Source: an uncultured Cellvibrionales bacterium (GTDB lineage: Bacteria; Pseudomonadota; Gammaproteobacteria; Pseudomonadales; Dasaniaceae). Taken from it: a DNA stretch of 64,000 nt. Below are positions 18,700-27,873 of the stretch, piece after piece. The notes under the pieces were generated by a model, which ran no database searches, was not told the DNA's origin, and worked only from the letters and a program-made list of their open reading frames with translations. Where the stretch lies: NCBI GenBank assembly GCA_913019905.1, contig CAJVZD010000023.1:1-64000 (forward strand), read 5' to 3'. How positions within the stretch are numbered: the stretch's first letter is position 1; each line of letters begins with the position of its first letter. Both the position numbers and the translations under genes were made by a program.

Positions 18700-20148
18700 C
18701 TAGTCCTCAAACCCCGGCGGCGCCACAAACCCGCCAATTTCGTCCGCCAACAATCGAGTGAAGTCGATACATTGGTAATCCATAAACTCTCCCCCCACAG
18801 CTTGCAAACCGATCGGCAACCCCTCTTTTGATGGCCCAGTTGGAAATACTGTACTGGGTAAGTATGTAACCCCCGTTAATCCAGCCCAGAAAAGCTGCTG
18901 CATATAGTCAATTTCCTGGTTATCGACGATGAGTTTACGGGTAAAGAAATTCGAATGGTCGTGTGGAAATGCGGACGTTGGCATTTGCGGACAAATCACA
19001 ATATCCCAGTCCTTGAAGAAAGCTTGCCAGGCTAACCGTAATCCAGTCCGATGATTTTCCAGGCCGTTCCAAGTCTTGTGATCCTGCACTGTACCGCGGA
19101 TTGAAACCGCCATATCGGATAAATCATCATCCGAAAATGATGCTGCCATTTCCGCCATAGCCGCATATTGATCCGGTGGTACAGAGGCTGACAGGGCACC
19201 ATTTAACAAAGCAATATAGGTTCGCCAGGAGTCGTTAATATCGATTTGGGGTCTGGCCGTCGTTGAAACAGTAGCACCCGCCTTTGCCAGTGTTTCAGCC
19301 ACCATTTCTACCCGCTCTCCGGTTTCCTGACTCACTGGGAACCCGTCTTGGCCATTCCAGATAGCAACTTTAAATTCTTTAAGTGATGATTTGTTTGTTC
19401 TCGGCAAATCGAGCTTCCAGCCCGTATTGAGAGGCTCGGCACCAGCAACAAGATCCATGGACAGAGTAAGGTCTTCAGGCGCTCTGGCGAGGGGACCGAC
19501 AACAGCAAGATCGGCCATTTTGTTCATGCCCGGTAATTCATGGCCCTGCCAGGGCACGATGCCATAGGTCGGCTTGTGGCCGAATACACCGCAAAAGTGT
19601 GCAGGATTTCGAATGGAACCACCGATGTCTGAACCGGCCTCCAGACCCGTAAACCCCGCCGCTAAAGCGGCTGCAGAACCGCCAGACGATCCACCGGGAG
19701 TGCGTCCAACATCCCATGGATTACCTGTTGTTCCATATACAGGATTGTAGGATTGAAAATCTGAGAGACTCACTGGCACGTTGGTTTTCCCCATGAAAAC
19801 CGCGCCAGCCCGCTTGAGTTGGGTCACGTAATAAGCGTCTGTTTGAGCAATATTATCTTTCAGTGCTTCGATACCCCAGTGTGTCGGCAATCCAGCGATA
19901 TTGTAGGATTCTTTAACAGTCATTGGCAGGCCGTGCAGAGGTCCCAGCCTGCCACCTTTTGCCTGCTTCTCATCTGCAGCTACGGCCGCTTCCAGCGCGC
20001 GATCAAAATCTCTTACCACCACCGCATTAATAGGCTCGTCGTATTTTTCGATCCTGTTAATAAAATATTCCGTGAGCTCCTTCGAGCTAATTTCCTTGTC
20101 TTTGATCTTCTGCGCCAGACTGATGGCGGATTCGAATGCGATGGTCAT
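18700..20148 (-). CDS. Amidase-signature family hydrolase
   Basis: This protein of 482 residues has the complete amidase signature. The Ser-cisSer-Lys triad can be read as Lys79 (TVKES), Ser154 (PGGSSGGS) and Ser178 (SDIGGSIR), with the family's usual spacings of 75 and 24 residues. No signal peptide is seen, so it hydrolyses a carboxamide in the cytoplasm; the C-terminal region that selects the substrate is not diagnostic. AGAGGGG lies just before the ATG. It stands 148 bases after an amidinotransferase-fold gene and before an M20 peptidase, which suggests a stepwise breakdown of an N-containing compound such as a guanidino amide or acyl amide. The family call is firm; the substrate is not known. 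Confidence 0.92.
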   Translation of the reverse strand: MTIAFESAISLAQKIKDKEISSKELTEYFINRIEKYDEPINAVVVRDFDRALEAAVAADEKQAKGGRLGPLHGLPMTVKESYNIAGLPTHWGIEALKDNIAQTDAYYVTQLKRAGAVFMGKTNVPVSLSDFQSYNPVYGTTGNPWDVGRTPGGSSGGSAAALAAGFTGLEAGSDIGGSIRNPAHFCGVFGHKPTYGIVPWQGHELPGMNKMADLAVVGPLARAPEDLTLSMDLVAGAEPLNTGWKLDLPRTNKSSLKEFKVAIWNGQDGFPVSQETGERVEMVAETLAKAGATVSTTARPQIDINDSWRTYIALLNGALSASVPPDQYAAMAEMAASFSDDDLSDMAVSIRGTVQDHKTWNGLENHRTGLRLAWQAFFKDWDIVICPQMPTSAFPHDHSNFFTRKLIVDNQEIDYMQQLFWAGLTGVTYLPSTVFPTGPSKEGLPIGLQAVGGEFMDYQCIDFTRLLADEIGGFVAPPGFED

Positions 20149-20296
20149 AGGCCCCTCTCTCTGTCTTATTAGTTGATTATTAGATCGTGTTCTTTGTTAT
20201 GTTATAGCGCCCGTTTCTTGGACACGGCACCCTGAACAACTGACGTATGGCCATTTATCATCACTGCTGCCGCGGCTGAGAATCTAGATAAACATG

Positions 20297-21175
20297 CTAA
20301 TTACCCCTAATCACCGGACGGGTCAGGCAAGTAGGTCCTCCGCAGCCTTTTTGGCTGATTTCTTCTCCCTGGTATACCCAAACTTCTGCACCGGCAGCTT
20401 CCAGCCGGTTGCGGGTAATGGGATTGCCATCCAGCATCAGGCACCGCCTGCGATCCACCGCAAGAACATTACAGCCCATGCTGTCAAATTCCTCCATCGG
20501 CACCTCTACCAACGTTTTGCCCATATCCAATAATCGGTTTCTAAACGGCACCGTAAGAAGCGGTGAGTAGACCAGACAGAGGTCATCGTCGATGGGACTA
20601 AGAGTGGACATAAGATGGAATACATCACCCGGTCCATTCCAGTGCGGGGACGGGACCACCAGCAATTCGTCAATGCAGTCTCCAAGCAGGTCTTTAAGTT
20701 GTGCTATACCCTCCGCATTGGTCCGATAACCTTCTGCAATTGCGAGAGTCCGATTATCCAACCAGGCCACATCCCCTCCTTCAACCCTTCCGGTTCCGGT
20801 GATGGCACCCACAATGGGTATGCCCATGTTATCGTAGCTGGCAACGCACGCCTCGGGCTCAGGCTCACGTTCGGGCTTCCCCATATTACATAGTATGATG
20901 CCTTTATTGCAGACAATTGACGCATCCCGTACATAGAGAGAATCCATGCTGGTGATGGTATTAGCCGGAGCATAGTGAATGTCGATGCCGAAGCTTTCGA
21001 GTATCTCCACAAAATCCTGGTATTCCTTTTGGGCACGCTCGAAATTTGGGAGCGCGGTATAGCCCAGAGCCTGCCACTGCCGATCAACCGCCGCTTGATT
21101 CAACATGGCGGCTGAGGCATCTTTTAGCAATAACTGTTCGATCTTGCCGACTTCATTCTGGTTGTTCAGTGACAT
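20297..21175 (-). CDS. Amidinotransferase-fold hydrolase (DDAH/arginine-deiminase-like)
   Basis: The 292 residues have the catalytic landmarks of the guanidino-modifying superfamily: an acidic loop with SLYVRDAS (Asp84), GGVxGGD-like GRVEGGD (Glu132, Asp135), GPGDVFHLM (His187) and the nucleophile Cys283 in GCGGPTCLT near the end. The length fits dimethylarginine dimethylaminohydrolase-like enzymes, which are shorter than arginine deiminase (about 400). Such enzymes form a thiouronium intermediate and release citrulline or an amine. The gene lies 38 bases after an APC permease and before an amidase and a peptidase. It probably acts on the compound imported by that permease. It is cytoplasmic. 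The exact guanidino substrate is not determined. Confidence 0.85.
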   Translation of the reverse strand: MSLNNQNEVGKIEQLLLKDASAAMLNQAAVDRQWQALGYTALPNFERAQKEYQDFVEILESFGIDIHYAPANTITSMDSLYVRDASIVCNKGIILCNMGKPEREPEPEACVASYDNMGIPIVGAITGTGRVEGGDVAWLDNRTLAIAEGYRTNAEGIAQLKDLLGDCIDELLVVPSPHWNGPGDVFHLMSTLSPIDDDLCLVYSPLLTVPFRNRLLDMGKTLVEVPMEEFDSMGCNVLAVDRRRCLMLDGNPITRNRLEAAGAEVWVYQGEEISQKGCGGPTCLTRPVIRGN

Positions 21176-21213
21176 GGTAATAGTGCTCCGAGAGTTGTGA
21201 GTGCAGAGAACGA

Positions 21214-22512
21214 CTAGACCCGCTTATTGCTCCACTTAACCCAACCGAATACCGGCAAGCCAAGTATCAGCAGCAGTACACCGGAATAGATGGTTTCCAA
21301 CCCGGTTCCGATGATAGCCCAGGCAGAAAAGGCTGCAGCCAATATACAAATCACCAACTCAACCATCAAAAGAGGTCGTTGGGTCTTGAGCGCAATACTC
21401 ACCCGCGCCAGCGCGCAGACCAAATACGGCAGCAGTGCAGCCAGAGTAGCTAACAGAATGACATAGGTGAATTGGTCCACTAGACTTTCACTGGCATTCA
21501 TCAAGATCAATCCACTGACCAATAACGAAGAGATAATAATGCCGGTAGCCGGAGTTCCCTGGGCGGACTGTATAGCAAACCAACGCGGAAACAGCTTATC
21601 TTTTGCTGCGGCCATGGGAATCTGGCCGGCACAGAGCGTCCAACCGTTCAAGGCGCCGAAACAGGAGATGATGGCACCCACGCCAATCAGATAATAGCCC
21701 GGTTGCCCCCATAACAGTGCGGCAGCATCGGCAAAGGGAGCATTGGATTGTGCCAATTCAGCGGGACTGATAAGCCCCATAACGGCAATAGTCCCCGGTA
21801 TATAGACCAGTGCTGCAATCAGGGTTCCAGCGATTGCGGCTCTCGGTACATTCTGCTCGGCGTTGCTCACTTCGGCTGCGGGGATATTAGCGCTTTCCAT
21901 GCCAAGGAAGGCCCACATGGTTAATGCGGCGGTGGCAGTCAAGGCCGAGAAGTCGGACTGGCCGCTCAAGTTCCATGGGGTGAAATTCGCGGGTTCAAGA
22001 TAGAACAACCCCACCGCGCCCACGGCAACCAGCGGGAGAATTTTCAAGATGGTGGTTAACAACTGCACCTGGCCCGCTTGTTTGATTCCCCTGACATTAA
22101 CGATAGTCAGCAACCAGACGAAAAACAGAGTAATCCAGGTGCTTAGCTGACCATCCTCAACGAGCGCTGGCCAAAAGATAGAGAGATAGCTTACCAGAGC
22201 AATGGATACCGCTGCGTTAGTGGCAATAATGGAGATCCAATACCCCCAGGCGACCAGGAAACCGGGGACCTGACCAAAACCGGCACGGGTATAGAGGTAG
22301 GGCCCACCGGAGCCTCGCACCTGCCGGGCAAGTCCTGCGAAAACCAGGGCCAACAATATCGATCCAGCGGCTGAGAAAAGCCAGCCTAAAATGCTAATTC
22401 CACCGAAGGCGGCTAAGGAGGCTGGTAAGAGAAAAATGCCGGACCCAATCATATTGCCCGTAACCATGGAAGTGGCTGTCCAGAAGCCCATGGCCTTTTT
22501 TGCTTCACTCAT
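21214..22512 (-). CDS. APC superfamily amino acid/amine permease
   Basis: This inner-membrane protein has 432 residues and about twelve hydrophobic segments. The first helix carries the APC substrate motif GNMIGSGIF, and GSGGPYLY and SNAEQNVPRA loops follow the pattern of the arginine/agmatine antiporter and YjeH-like branches. It opens the minus-strand gene series permease, amidinotransferase-fold hydrolase (38 bases), amidase (148 bases), M20 peptidase (83 bases). The order argues for import of a basic amino acid, amine or guanidino compound, or exchange of it for a product. The upstream 500 bases should hold the operon promoter; no clear operator is seen there. Confidence 0.9.
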   Translation of the reverse strand: MSEAKKAMGFWTATSMVTGNMIGSGIFLLPASLAAFGGISILGWLFSAAGSILLALVFAGLARQVRGSGGPYLYTRAGFGQVPGFLVAWGYWISIIATNAAVSIALVSYLSIFWPALVEDGQLSTWITLFFVWLLTIVNVRGIKQAGQVQLLTTILKILPLVAVGAVGLFYLEPANFTPWNLSGQSDFSALTATAALTMWAFLGMESANIPAAEVSNAEQNVPRAAIAGTLIAALVYIPGTIAVMGLISPAELAQSNAPFADAAALLWGQPGYYLIGVGAIISCFGALNGWTLCAGQIPMAAAKDKLFPRWFAIQSAQGTPATGIIISSLLVSGLILMNASESLVDQFTYVILLATLAALLPYLVCALARVSIALKTQRPLLMVELVICILAAAFSAWAIIGTGLETIYSGVLLLILGLPVFGWVKWSNKRV

Positions 22513-23013
22513 ACTGTGCTACCCAGTTGTTTTTATTGTTTTTTACATGCCGTCTTCGTTACTGTTCAGCGTCTCAACGAATGAAGCATGCAGAGCACTT
22601 TACCGTAATCAAGGGTTGTGAAACAAGTGTGATTAGCAGAACAATTGCCTTGATGCGAGAAGAAGTTGACAGTCTTCGCACGAGATAAAAAAGTAAGTCC
22701 TCAGCGTGTTTACAACGCTTGTCACCAGTCTTGATCGGGGACTGCAAAAGAAATGCAAAAGGGGACGTATGCATTATAAACGGCTCACCACGATTAGCTG
22801 CTGACGTATGGCAATATTTTAAGCCGAGATATTTTCCGCAGCACTGCCCTTTACTTCACCATGCTTATTCAGATTGAAAAGGGTAAAAAAAATGTGGATG
22901 GACAATGCGAAGCGTATACGCATGGCAGCGATGGCACAAGGTTAAGTAAATCAAACACAGGCAGAGTATACATCGTTGAATTATCGTCGCTGTCATGTTC
23001 TTTCTGAGTAATT
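22513..23013. other. Intergenic region upstream of the permease operon
   Basis: This 501-bp stretch lies between the permease start and the end of the next minus-strand gene, so it contains the operon promoter. An AGGGGACG string near 22757 and a GTTTACAACGCTTGT stretch near 22709 caught the eye, but neither forms a clear repeat or hairpin. No supported gene is present. Confidence 0.4.
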
Positions 23014-23910
23014 TTACTCATTCGTACCACACAGCTGCAAGTGTCGCGACAAAAACTCTGCTTCTCGCGTTACAACTTGATTGAAAACATCACCGGAATA
23101 GACATCGAAATGGCCGCAATCAATACTCAAAACTTCGACGTCATCGATTTTTTTTGCACACTCGCATACCGGCTCAGGGGGCGTCACTTCATCGCGTTCA
23201 CCCACCACAAACAAAACGGGGCAGCTTACACGAGAGGCGATGTTAATAGGCTGGTATTGTCCGATCTTTGTGAGAATACTCACAGGTACTCTATTCTGCC
23301 AATCCGATGTATCGGGGATCAGAGACCAATAATTTTTCGCCTCCGGTTGCGTCATAATTCCCAGCTCTCCGGGCTGGGCTACGACCGGGATCCAATAAGG
23401 CTCACCGGTAAAGGTCAACTTCAAGCGGTTCAGTACACTCAGAAAGATGACTTTCAACTTGAAGGTAAGCGGGATTTTCACTGGTTCATTGCTTCCCACA
23501 TAGGGTACCTGGGACACCACGGCCCGAACACTTTGGTCTGCCGCTGTACAAAGAACATGGCCGCCGCTAAATGAAGATCCCCATAAACCGATACGATCAC
23601 TATCAATTTCCGTGAGTGCACGTACATGGGTTAACGCCGCCTTCCAATCACTCAAATGCCTGTCAGGATCGACCCAATTCCTTGGGGTTCCTTCGCTATC
23701 ACCGAAATTTCTATAATCAAAAAGCAGTACTGCGAGCCCTGTTTCAACAAAGTACTCCGCGAAAGCCGGCAGCGCAAAAACACGTTCTGCCGCGAAACCA
23801 TGGCCCATAATAACGACCGGAGGATTTTCAACATTATCGGGCAGATATAACCAGGCTGCACACTTAAGGCCTTCGTTAGAAAAATCCCTATTCAGTTTCT
23901 GAAATCCCAC
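23014..23910 (-). CDS. Alpha/beta hydrolase
   Basis: This protein has 298 residues, with a GTG start five bases after AGGTGA. The hydrolase fold is complete: oxyanion-region MGHGFA, FDYRNFG, nucleophile elbow GSSFSGG (the second Ser after GS), acid in GERDEVTPPEP and His in CGHFDVYSG. No signal peptide is present. The sequence resembles the X-Pro dipeptidase/dienelactone-type hydrolases used on esters and lactones. It starts four bases after the stop of an acyl-CoA ligase fragment and follows a dienelactone hydrolase, so the cluster may once have formed a short catabolic operon for an ester or lactone. The substrate is unknown. Confidence 0.85.
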   Translation of the reverse strand: MGFQKLNRDFSNEGLKCAAWLYLPDNVENPPVVIMGHGFAAERVFALPAFAEYFVETGLAVLLFDYRNFGDSEGTPRNWVDPDRHLSDWKAALTHVRALTEIDSDRIGLWGSSFSGGHVLCTAADQSVRAVVSQVPYVGSNEPVKIPLTFKLKVIFLSVLNRLKLTFTGEPYWIPVVAQPGELGIMTQPEAKNYWSLIPDTSDWQNRVPVSILTKIGQYQPINIASRVSCPVLFVVGERDEVTPPEPVCECAKKIDDVEVLSIDCGHFDVYSGDVFNQVVTREAEFLSRHLQLCGTNE

Positions 23911-23914
23911 CCTG

Positions 23915-24574
23915 TCACCTGTTCACTGCATATTCAACGAAAACGTTAGCCGCCAGTTCATCGAATTGATCGAGTAAAAATCGCTCCTGCGGTTTTTCAG
24001 ATGCAGTTTTGGGAATTTCATCAACAAGATGGATATAGGCAGGCAAAAAATTTGACTCCAACGCTTCTCGGCACTTGGCAAATATCGCTGCTGCGTCGAA
24101 TATCAGTCCATCGCAAGGAACGACAGCTAACACCAAATCCTTCTCTCCTGGTGAACCAGATCTTGCGGGCACTCCGTACGTAAATACATCTGAAACAGTC
24201 GGACATTCGGCAACAACCCCTTCCACAAATCCAGGATTGATAAAATCTCCATTGTGTCTGATACCGCCACCTTTTCGATAGTCGAAATAAAACCAGCCCG
24301 CCGCGTCCCGATGACATATGTCGCCACTGCGTAACCACCCCCCCTTCGTTTTCTTATCTGATGTTTCTTTGTTGCCAAAGTACTCGACCGGTACTTGATC
24401 CGCTCCAACGGGCCGACTGACGAGTTCTCCCAACTCGCCCGGCGGGCACTCGCTATCATTCTGGTCGACTATTCTCATTTCTGAATGGGGGGGCGGTTTT
24501 CCAAAACTGCCTACAGGACCTACCCCAACAGGTTTAATGGCGAGTCCACCTGCGATCGCGCCGTAACATTCCAA
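23915..24574 (-). pseudogene. C-terminal fragment of an acyl-CoA synthetase (AMP-binding family)
   Basis: The frame of 219 codons from a TTG covers only the final 40 percent of an ANL ligase: ECYGAIAGG, GELGELVSRP, GGWLRSGDICHRDAAGWFYF (the ATP-binding Asp motif) and the Lys-bearing PKTASEKPQ hinge region. The whole N-terminal ATP-binding P-loop half is absent. The ligase homology begins within about 20 bases of the stop codon of the dienelactone hydrolase gene and is in the same reading frame as that gene. This looks like a deletion junction, not a normal start. A lone C-terminal part cannot carry out adenylation, so I call it a remnant. Confidence 0.8.
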
Positions 24575-24595
24575 ATTATCTACAAATGTACTACA

Positions 24596-25300
24596 TTATC
24601 CCTTCAGCTCTCGCTCAAAAAAATCTACCGTTCTTTGCCACACCACATTTGACAAAGGATGTTTCCGGCTGCGGCTCCGAAATCCATGAGGCATATCATA
24701 GGTATAGGCTTCGACCCTGTCCCCTAATGCCTCGATCAATTCGTCGCGTCGTCGCGGAGGACAGAAGATGTCCTTGGAGGCCCAATGACCTTGTAAGCAT
24801 CTAATGTCGTCGAGGTTCTCTTTATTCGGTATACCAACACCTTCTGTCCCGAGAGAGTGGTGGTAAACGACGGGGGCCAACATGTCTTTTCTCTTTGCCA
24901 TTTGAAGTACAAATCCTCCAGAGAGACAAGCGCCCAGCATGCCGAGTTGGCCCGAGCATCTAAGGTCATTCCCCAAGATATCTAATAGTTTATGTACTTC
25001 TTGGTTTGTAGAACTGCTTGATCGGTTCTTTCTACCTGCAGTCAAAATAATTGCTCTGATACAGTATTTGATAGCTTCGCCGGAATATAAGTCCGGCAAA
25101 TATACCAAAAACCCTCGTTCTGCAAGATCTGCTGCATCTTTCCGATACCAGTTTTTGAGGCCATAGACCTCATGGAGCAATAATATGCCGGGGGCTCTGG
25201 ATATTTCCCGAGGGTAGTAGACTTCGAGATGCAACTCCCGTTGACCTACATCAACTCTTCGTATTTCGTGCGCTATTTTTTTATCCATAACGTTTTCCAT
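24596..25300 (-). CDS. Dienelactone hydrolase family protein
   Basis: The 234-residue product matches the dienelactone hydrolase fold: ILLLHEVYGLKNW near residue 40, PDLYSGE, nucleophile elbow GACLSGGF, and DMPHGF for the catalytic His. In true dienelactone hydrolases the elbow Cys is the nucleophile; here GACLSGG keeps a Cys and also has a Ser at the usual elbow place, so either could serve. These enzymes open lactones in aromatic or other ring-degradation pathways. It is cytoplasmic. Its stop codon lies 22 bases before a truncated acyl-CoA ligase in the same frame, which suggests that a deletion joined them. The N-terminus after MENVMDKK is a plausible native start. Confidence 0.8.
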   Translation of the reverse strand: MENVMDKKIAHEIRRVDVGQRELHLEVYYPREISRAPGILLLHEVYGLKNWYRKDAADLAERGFLVYLPDLYSGEAIKYCIRAIILTAGRKNRSSSSTNQEVHKLLDILGNDLRCSGQLGMLGACLSGGFVLQMAKRKDMLAPVVYHHSLGTEGVGIPNKENLDDIRCLQGHWASKDIFCPPRRRDELIEALGDRVEAYTYDMPHGFRSRSRKHPLSNVVWQRTVDFFERELKG

Positions 25301-25463
25301 TTTTTGTGTAGTAGACGATACCTAGATTTCCCGGCTAGAGTTCTACAACGGAACGCGTTAGCTTTTCTTTACAGGTAAATCCGTGACCTACCGTCCACAA
25401 TCCACTCAATGACATATTGCAGTTACCACGGTATTTTTTTGACATACAATTCGATTTTCGTCA

Positions 25464-26102
25464 TTAAGACGGTAGATACTCTGAAACACCGACGTAACTA
25501 TCAAAAACAATATTATCGTGCTTTAGCACTTGTTGCTCCTTAGCAGAGAGACCAAGCGTGGCTAATATCTCTTGGGAATTTGCACCCGGAGCAGGTGCAG
25601 GTCGCAAGATTTTAAACGCGGCTTTACGTGGTCGAACCCAGGTTGGTGCCATGGTCGCTACCTGATAACCACTGGGGTGCTGATAATGCAGTACTTTTAT
25701 AGCCCCCTTACCGATATCAATTTCATCAATCGGTGAATGATCAAACCGATATTCCGTACGAATATCTTGGAAGTTGTTAACCGCTTGAATGGCAACGCCG
25801 TGCTCTATTAGCCAGTTTTTCCAGTACTTCGTAGTCTGCTTTGCGAAGCCGAGCTGCAGATCACTGATAGTGCCCGACACGCCCATCAAGTTAGCCAATG
25901 AGCTCAGCGTATGAGAATGTGACTCTAAGAACAGCCAGCCATCTTTACTTTGATAGAGTCGCTGTGTAGCACCGTAACCTTTTGACAGCTGCCCCGTTAA
26001 GGGCCCTGCGAGGTTATACGTAAACTCCACTACCCGTATTCCCTTTAATGGTTTATTGATATCGGTGTTATTTTGATGAACTTTGGCAGTACTACTTATC
26101 AT
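25464..26102 (-). pseudogene. CaiB/BaiF CoA-transferase with the middle of the protein deleted
   Basis: The ATG at 26102 follows AGGG by eight bases and gives 212 residues. The start LKGIRVVEFTYNLAGPLTGQ is the normal N-terminus of a family III CoA-transferase. The next residues, GYGATQRLYQSKDGWLFL, belong to the C-terminal half of the family. The part between them, including the catalytic Asp that forms the acyl-CoA anhydride, is missing; the junction is near 25985 and is in frame. Full-length members have about 380-450 residues (some about 800). The protein could be made but should not transfer CoA. It stands beside a truncated acyl-CoA ligase, so both point to loss of a CoA-ester pathway. 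Confidence 0.75.
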
Positions 26103-26388
26103 TAGTGAACCCTGTATTTGGTCGGATAGGCAGCAAACCAACGCAACGAAGATATCGGTAACTATGTTGCTACATACTTTCTATGTATAAGATAATATTT
26201 ACGTAATTCGCCTACAAACCATTTATAGTTACCTGTAATTAAGTATTTCTTATTTATAAATACGAATACATAGACAATGAAACCATCAAGACAAACCATC
26301 AAGGACACACACTCTCTTCAATTGACATCTAAAACGAACAAAATTAGCCTGCCTTAAAGGATTCCATCATTAGAAAAAGGATTTTGAT

Positions 26389-26514
26389 ATGACACTGCCC
26401 ATAAAAACCCTCGTTTCTATTGACGATACCCCGTACGCCCATCTCATTTCACGCTGTGTTCGCCGTACTTATTTGGCTTGCATGCCATCGCTTGGGAGAA
26501 GCAAGATTGGCTGA
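26389..26514 (+). mobile_element. N-terminal remnant of a REP-associated (Y1) transposase
   Basis: An ATG frame of 41 codons reads KTLVSIDDTPYAHLISRCVRR and TYL before decay. This is close to the start of Y1-type REP-associated transposases, where TPYYHCVSRCVRRAFLCG is common. The catalytic His-hydrophobic-His and Tyr regions are gone. It lies in the 587-bp gap between the deleted CoA-transferase and the AraC gene. The same gap holds an inverted repeat GTATTT/AAATAC at 26243-26263 that could be an operator. Nothing else is recognisable in it. Confidence 0.6.
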
Positions 26515-26696
26515 AAAATCGGGATTTGATTTGAAATTCACTGTTTTTCAACATAGAGCCTAACACTTCTTCACAGCCAAATAATTATCCAATGCTCACC
26601 GCGTTATGTTTCGTTGAGTTTCGGATTAAACGACATAGTTTCTGAAAGTGTATATTTCTATTTTCTTGCGCTGCTTGTTTTCATTGTGACGCCCTT

Positions 26697-27725
26697 TTAC
26701 TGGTCAAACCTGCATTGTTTGCGAAATTCGCTGGGGCTTACCCCGGTCCAGCCAGAGAATGCGCGCCTAAAATTTGCGCTGTTATTAAAGCCAATGCGTT
26801 CGGCAACCTCTTCCACAGACAATTGCGATACTTGTAAGTATTGCACCGCCTGTTGTGACTTAACCTCGTTGGTCACCATGTTAAAGTTGCTGCCGTTTTC
26901 ATTCAGACGTCGACTTAAGGTACGGCTGCTAGTGCCCAATTGTGTGGCCACGTTATCGATAGAGGGGTAATGACCAGGCACCGCCGCAATAAGGCTGCGT
27001 ACTTTAGCCATGGTGGTTTTTTGCTGTGCTAAATGCTCCGTTTGTAACTGACATTGCTGTGTTAAAATTTCTAACATAACCGGGTTGGCATAAGGACATG
27101 GCACTCTTTGAATACTGGGCGGCACTAACAATCGGGCTTGAGGGCACGCGAACTTTATCCGGGCATTTAAATACCGATTGTATAAAGCGTGATTTTCTGG
27201 CGCGGCGTAATCTAGCTCAACGGTTATTTGATCGCCAATCGCGCAGAGAAAGGGGGCGATAGAATGCGTAATAACTCCCGTGAGTAACTCCACTTTAAGA
27301 ATGTTTTTACGCGCGCTAACGTCGCCTTGACGAAGAATATGCAACGCTAAATCGTCGCCCAGCTGATTTAATCTCAGCGCAGAACCACAACTCAATATCG
27401 GATAGTAATGCGCTAATAAGGCCAGCGATTGCCCCAAGTCATCGCAACTCTGCACCGCTTGACCCAGCACCCCATGACTGGGGAAACCCAATAACTTACC
27501 AAACTCAAACCAAAGCTCGGGCACCTGCAGTTGCTCATCTATGGCCACTAAAATATCGGTATAGACACTGGCAGCAACAACCGCATCCGGGGTATAAATT
27601 AGCTTTTTGCTGAGCTGGTGTCGCTTCAACAACGGCATAATGTCGAACTGATATTTCAAGCTAAACGTGGCCAAAATGGCTAGGTGACTACAGGGCACGT
27701 AATGCCCAAAAATGGTATCGCTCAT
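26697..27725 (-). CDS. AraC family transcriptional regulator
   Basis: The 342 residues contain an N-terminal effector domain of the Arabinose_bd/OruR type (DAVVAASVYTDIL..., ELWFEFGKLLGFPSHGVLGQAV) and a C-terminal AraC double helix-turn-helix (VATQLGTSSRTLSRRL, then VEEVAERIGFNNSANFRRAFSGWTGVSPSEFR). It is a DNA-binding activator or repressor that responds to a small organic molecule. It is divergent from the BASS transporter gene with about 148 bases between the starts, so it most likely controls the transporter and reductase pair and perhaps itself. No operator repeat is obvious by eye. Confidence 0.92.
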   Translation of the reverse strand: MSDTIFGHYVPCSHLAILATFSLKYQFDIMPLLKRHQLSKKLIYTPDAVVAASVYTDILVAIDEQLQVPELWFEFGKLLGFPSHGVLGQAVQSCDDLGQSLALLAHYYPILSCGSALRLNQLGDDLALHILRQGDVSARKNILKVELLTGVITHSIAPFLCAIGDQITVELDYAAPENHALYNRYLNARIKFACPQARLLVPPSIQRVPCPYANPVMLEILTQQCQLQTEHLAQQKTTMAKVRSLIAAVPGHYPSIDNVATQLGTSSRTLSRRLNENGSNFNMVTNEVKSQQAVQYLQVSQLSVEEVAERIGFNNSANFRRAFSGWTGVSPSEFRKQCRFDQ

Positions 27726-27873
27726 GACACTACTGTATCAGTTGGCGCCACTCATTTCCATATTAGGCGAAGCACCTAAATGGCGAGAAATGACGCTTAC
27801 TTGGCGCCCAAAATACTGGCCGCAGGCGCTGGTTTTTTTACAATAGCGGTCAACTAATTAACAGGTGTTTGCC

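Noticed and set aside
22750..22790. AGGGGACGTATGCA string as a possible REP or IS end
   Set aside because: No inverted partner or second copy was found in the window.
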